Origin: Bin5 sp965200615
Lineage (GTDB): Bacteria; Chloroflexota; Anaerolineae; Caldilineales; Caldilineaceae
Reading direction: 5' to 3'
DNA: 64,000 nucleotides
Assembly: GCA_965200615.1 (NCBI GenBank)
Contig: OZ241377.1
Coordinates: 1,736,001 to 1,800,000, forward strand
Made by a program: the position numbers and the translations under genes. Of the stretch, positions 62,724 through 64,000 are shown piece by piece. Below the pieces are notes generated by a model that searched no databases, was not told where the DNA came from, and saw only the letters and a program-made list of their open reading frames with translations. Each line of letters begins with the position of its first letter. The first letter of the stretch is position 1.

Positions 62724-64000
62724 ATGTCTGAGAAGCGATTTACCTTCCTGGCGATCCTCCTGATCGCCGCCCTCCTCATCGCTGCCTGCGGCGGCGGCGA
62801 TACGGAAATGGCTGAAGAGCCGGCCGCGCCCGCACAGGAGGAACAGGCCGCTGAGGAGACGGAGGAGGTGGCCGCAGAAGAAGAAGAGACCGAAGAAGCG
62901 ACCGCGGCTGAAGAAGAGGCCGCGGCCATGAGCGAACGCACCGGCGCCTGGGTCGACGAAGTCATCGCCGTCGAAGAGCCCTCAGCCGCCGCGGCCGTCA
63001 CGCGCATGGATCTCGCAGAGCTCGACGCCTATGCCTTCTCCATCAGCGATGCCGAGGTCTACGCCACCGTCCAGGGGATGGATAGCCTCACCTACGCCAA
63101 CTCCTTCGGCGTCTACTCAGAGTTGACCTTCAACCCCGCCGGCCCGGTCTTCGACGGCACCGGCAAACTCAACCCGTTTGCCGTGCCCCGCATCCGCGAG
63201 GCCATGAACTACCTCGTCGACCGCGATTTCATCTCCCAGGAGATCTACGGCGGCCTCGCCTCACCGCGCTACATGGCCATCACCAACGCCTTCCCCGACT
63301 ACGCCCGCCTGGTCGATATCGCGCGCCAGATCGAGCTCGAGTACGCGCACAATCCCGACAAGGCGGCCGGGATCATTAACGAGGAAATGGAAGCGTTGGG
63401 CGCCGAGCTCGTCGACGGCGTCTGGAACTACGAGGACGAGCCCGTCGAGGTCATCTTCCTCATCCGCACCGAGGATGAGCGCAAGGAGATCGGCGACTAC
63501 GTAGCCACCATGCTCGAAGATCTCGGCTTCAGCGTCGTCCGCGACTACAAGACCGCCTCCGAGGCCTCGCCAATCTGGATCGGAACCGACCCCAACGAAG
63601 GGCAGTTCCACATCTACACCGGCGGCTGGATCACAACCGCCATCAGCCGCGACCAGGCCGGCAACTTCGACTTCTTCTACACCAACCGCGGGCTGCCCTT
63701 CCCACTGTGGCAGGCATACACGCCTTCGGAAGAGTTCGACGCAATGTCTGAAAAACTGGACCTGCGCGACTTCACCAGCATGGAGGAACGCCGCGAGCTC
63801 TTCGCCGACGTTCTCGCCCTCTCCATGCAGGACTCTGTGCGCGTCTGGCTCGTCAACCGGCTCGGCTTCACCGCCTACAGGGGCGATGTCTCCGTTTCCA
63901 CGGACCTGGCCGGCGGCCTCAACGGCTCCCGCCTCTGGCCCTATACGCTGCGCCGCGCCGGCGAAGAGGGCGGCACACTCACCATCGCCATGCCCAGCAT
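62724..64000 (+). CDS. ABC transporter substrate-binding lipoprotein with apparently swapped lobe order (3' end outside window)
   Basis: At least 425 aa, open at the window end. ATG at 62724 follows AAAGGAGATAAG. The lipobox is LLIAACGGG, followed by a long Glu/Ala linker. Unlike the other family 5 proteins here, the motif of the second half comes early (VPRIREAMNYLVDRDFISQE, about residue 155), and the usual first-domain opening (GGTLTIAMPS) appears at residue 416, at the window edge. This looks like a circular permutation or a half plus a complete binding protein in tandem. The rest of the gene is needed to decide. Confidence 0.8.
   Translation, partial: MSEKRFTFLAILLIAALLIAACGGGDTEMAEEPAAPAQEEQAAEETEEVAAEEEETEEATAAEEEAAAMSERTGAWVDEVIAVEEPSAAAAVTRMDLAELDAYAFSISDAEVYATVQGMDSLTYANSFGVYSELTFNPAGPVFDGTGKLNPFAVPRIREAMNYLVDRDFISQEIYGGLASPRYMAITNAFPDYARLVDIARQIELEYAHNPDKAAGIINEEMEALGAELVDGVWNYEDEPVEVIFLIRTEDERKEIGDYVATMLEDLGFSVVRDYKTASEASPIWIGTDPNEGQFHIYTGGWITTAISRDQAGNFDFFYTNRGLPFPLWQAYTPSEEFDAMSEKLDLRDFTSMEERRELFADVLALSMQDSVRVWLVNRLGFTAYRGDVSVSTDLAGGLNGSRLWPYTLRRAGEEGGTLTIAMPS

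Overview
The window looks like a chromosomal segment of a Chloroflexota bacterium (Caldilineales or SAR202-like). The reasons are the GC-rich genes, the many Ala/Ala/Cys lipoproteins followed by Thr/Pro/Glu-rich linkers, repeated oligopeptide-type ABC operons, and clusters of enolase-superfamily, amidase, phytanoyl-CoA dioxygenase and F420/LLM-type genes. The phylum is inferred from gene content. There is no rRNA, and I found no tRNA or CRISPR array.

Layout. (1) 1-10.1 kb is a defence island: the 3' end of a DUF3696 ATPase plus a PIN-like nuclease; a DUF1156 DNA methyltransferase; an MNT/HEPN toxin-antitoxin pair; a stub of a DUF1828-like gene; a frameshifted AAA ATPase; and a DUF499 ATPase carrying an N-terminal HEPN domain. 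(2) 10.1-11.7 kb holds heme A synthase (ctaA) and a broken heme O synthase (ctaB). (3) 11.7-25 kb is mostly minus strand: DUF2335, cupin, Gfo/Idh, epimerase, a 2-oxoacid:ferredoxin oxidoreductase whose beta subunit carries CBS domains, two amidases, a phytanoyl-CoA dioxygenase, and a thioredoxin-like lipoprotein whose active-site Cys codon is an in-frame TGA followed by a SECIS-like hairpin (a selenoprotein candidate). (4) 25-32 kb has a decayed PIN toxin and a zinc/manganese ABC system with three solute-binding genes (two frameshifted) and a Fur/Zur regulator. (5) 31.9-46.9 kb has RNase III, a threonine-synthase-like enzyme, enolase-superfamily enzymes, a large uncharacterised toroid-like protein, a complete oligopeptide ABC operon and a 37-bp tandem repeat. 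(6) 46.9-58.2 kb is accessory and catabolic: an MFS remnant and an intact MFS gene, antitoxin, AlbA_2 ATPase, two tandem enolase-superfamily paralogues, LLM oxidoreductase, cupin, aminoglycoside-phosphotransferase-like kinase and a DUF255 protein. (7) 58.5-64 kb is a second peptide ABC operon. It ends in a truncated solute-binding gene whose lobes appear in swapped order.

How it fits together: peptide and metal importers feed a catabolic repertoire of acid-sugar dehydratases, amidases, oxidoreductases and a CBS-regulated oxidoreductase. The left end is a defence island of mosaic base composition. Five genes carry six apparent frameshifts, half of them in homopolymers. Either assembly error or real decay could explain these, so single-base claims here, including the TGA, should be checked against reads.
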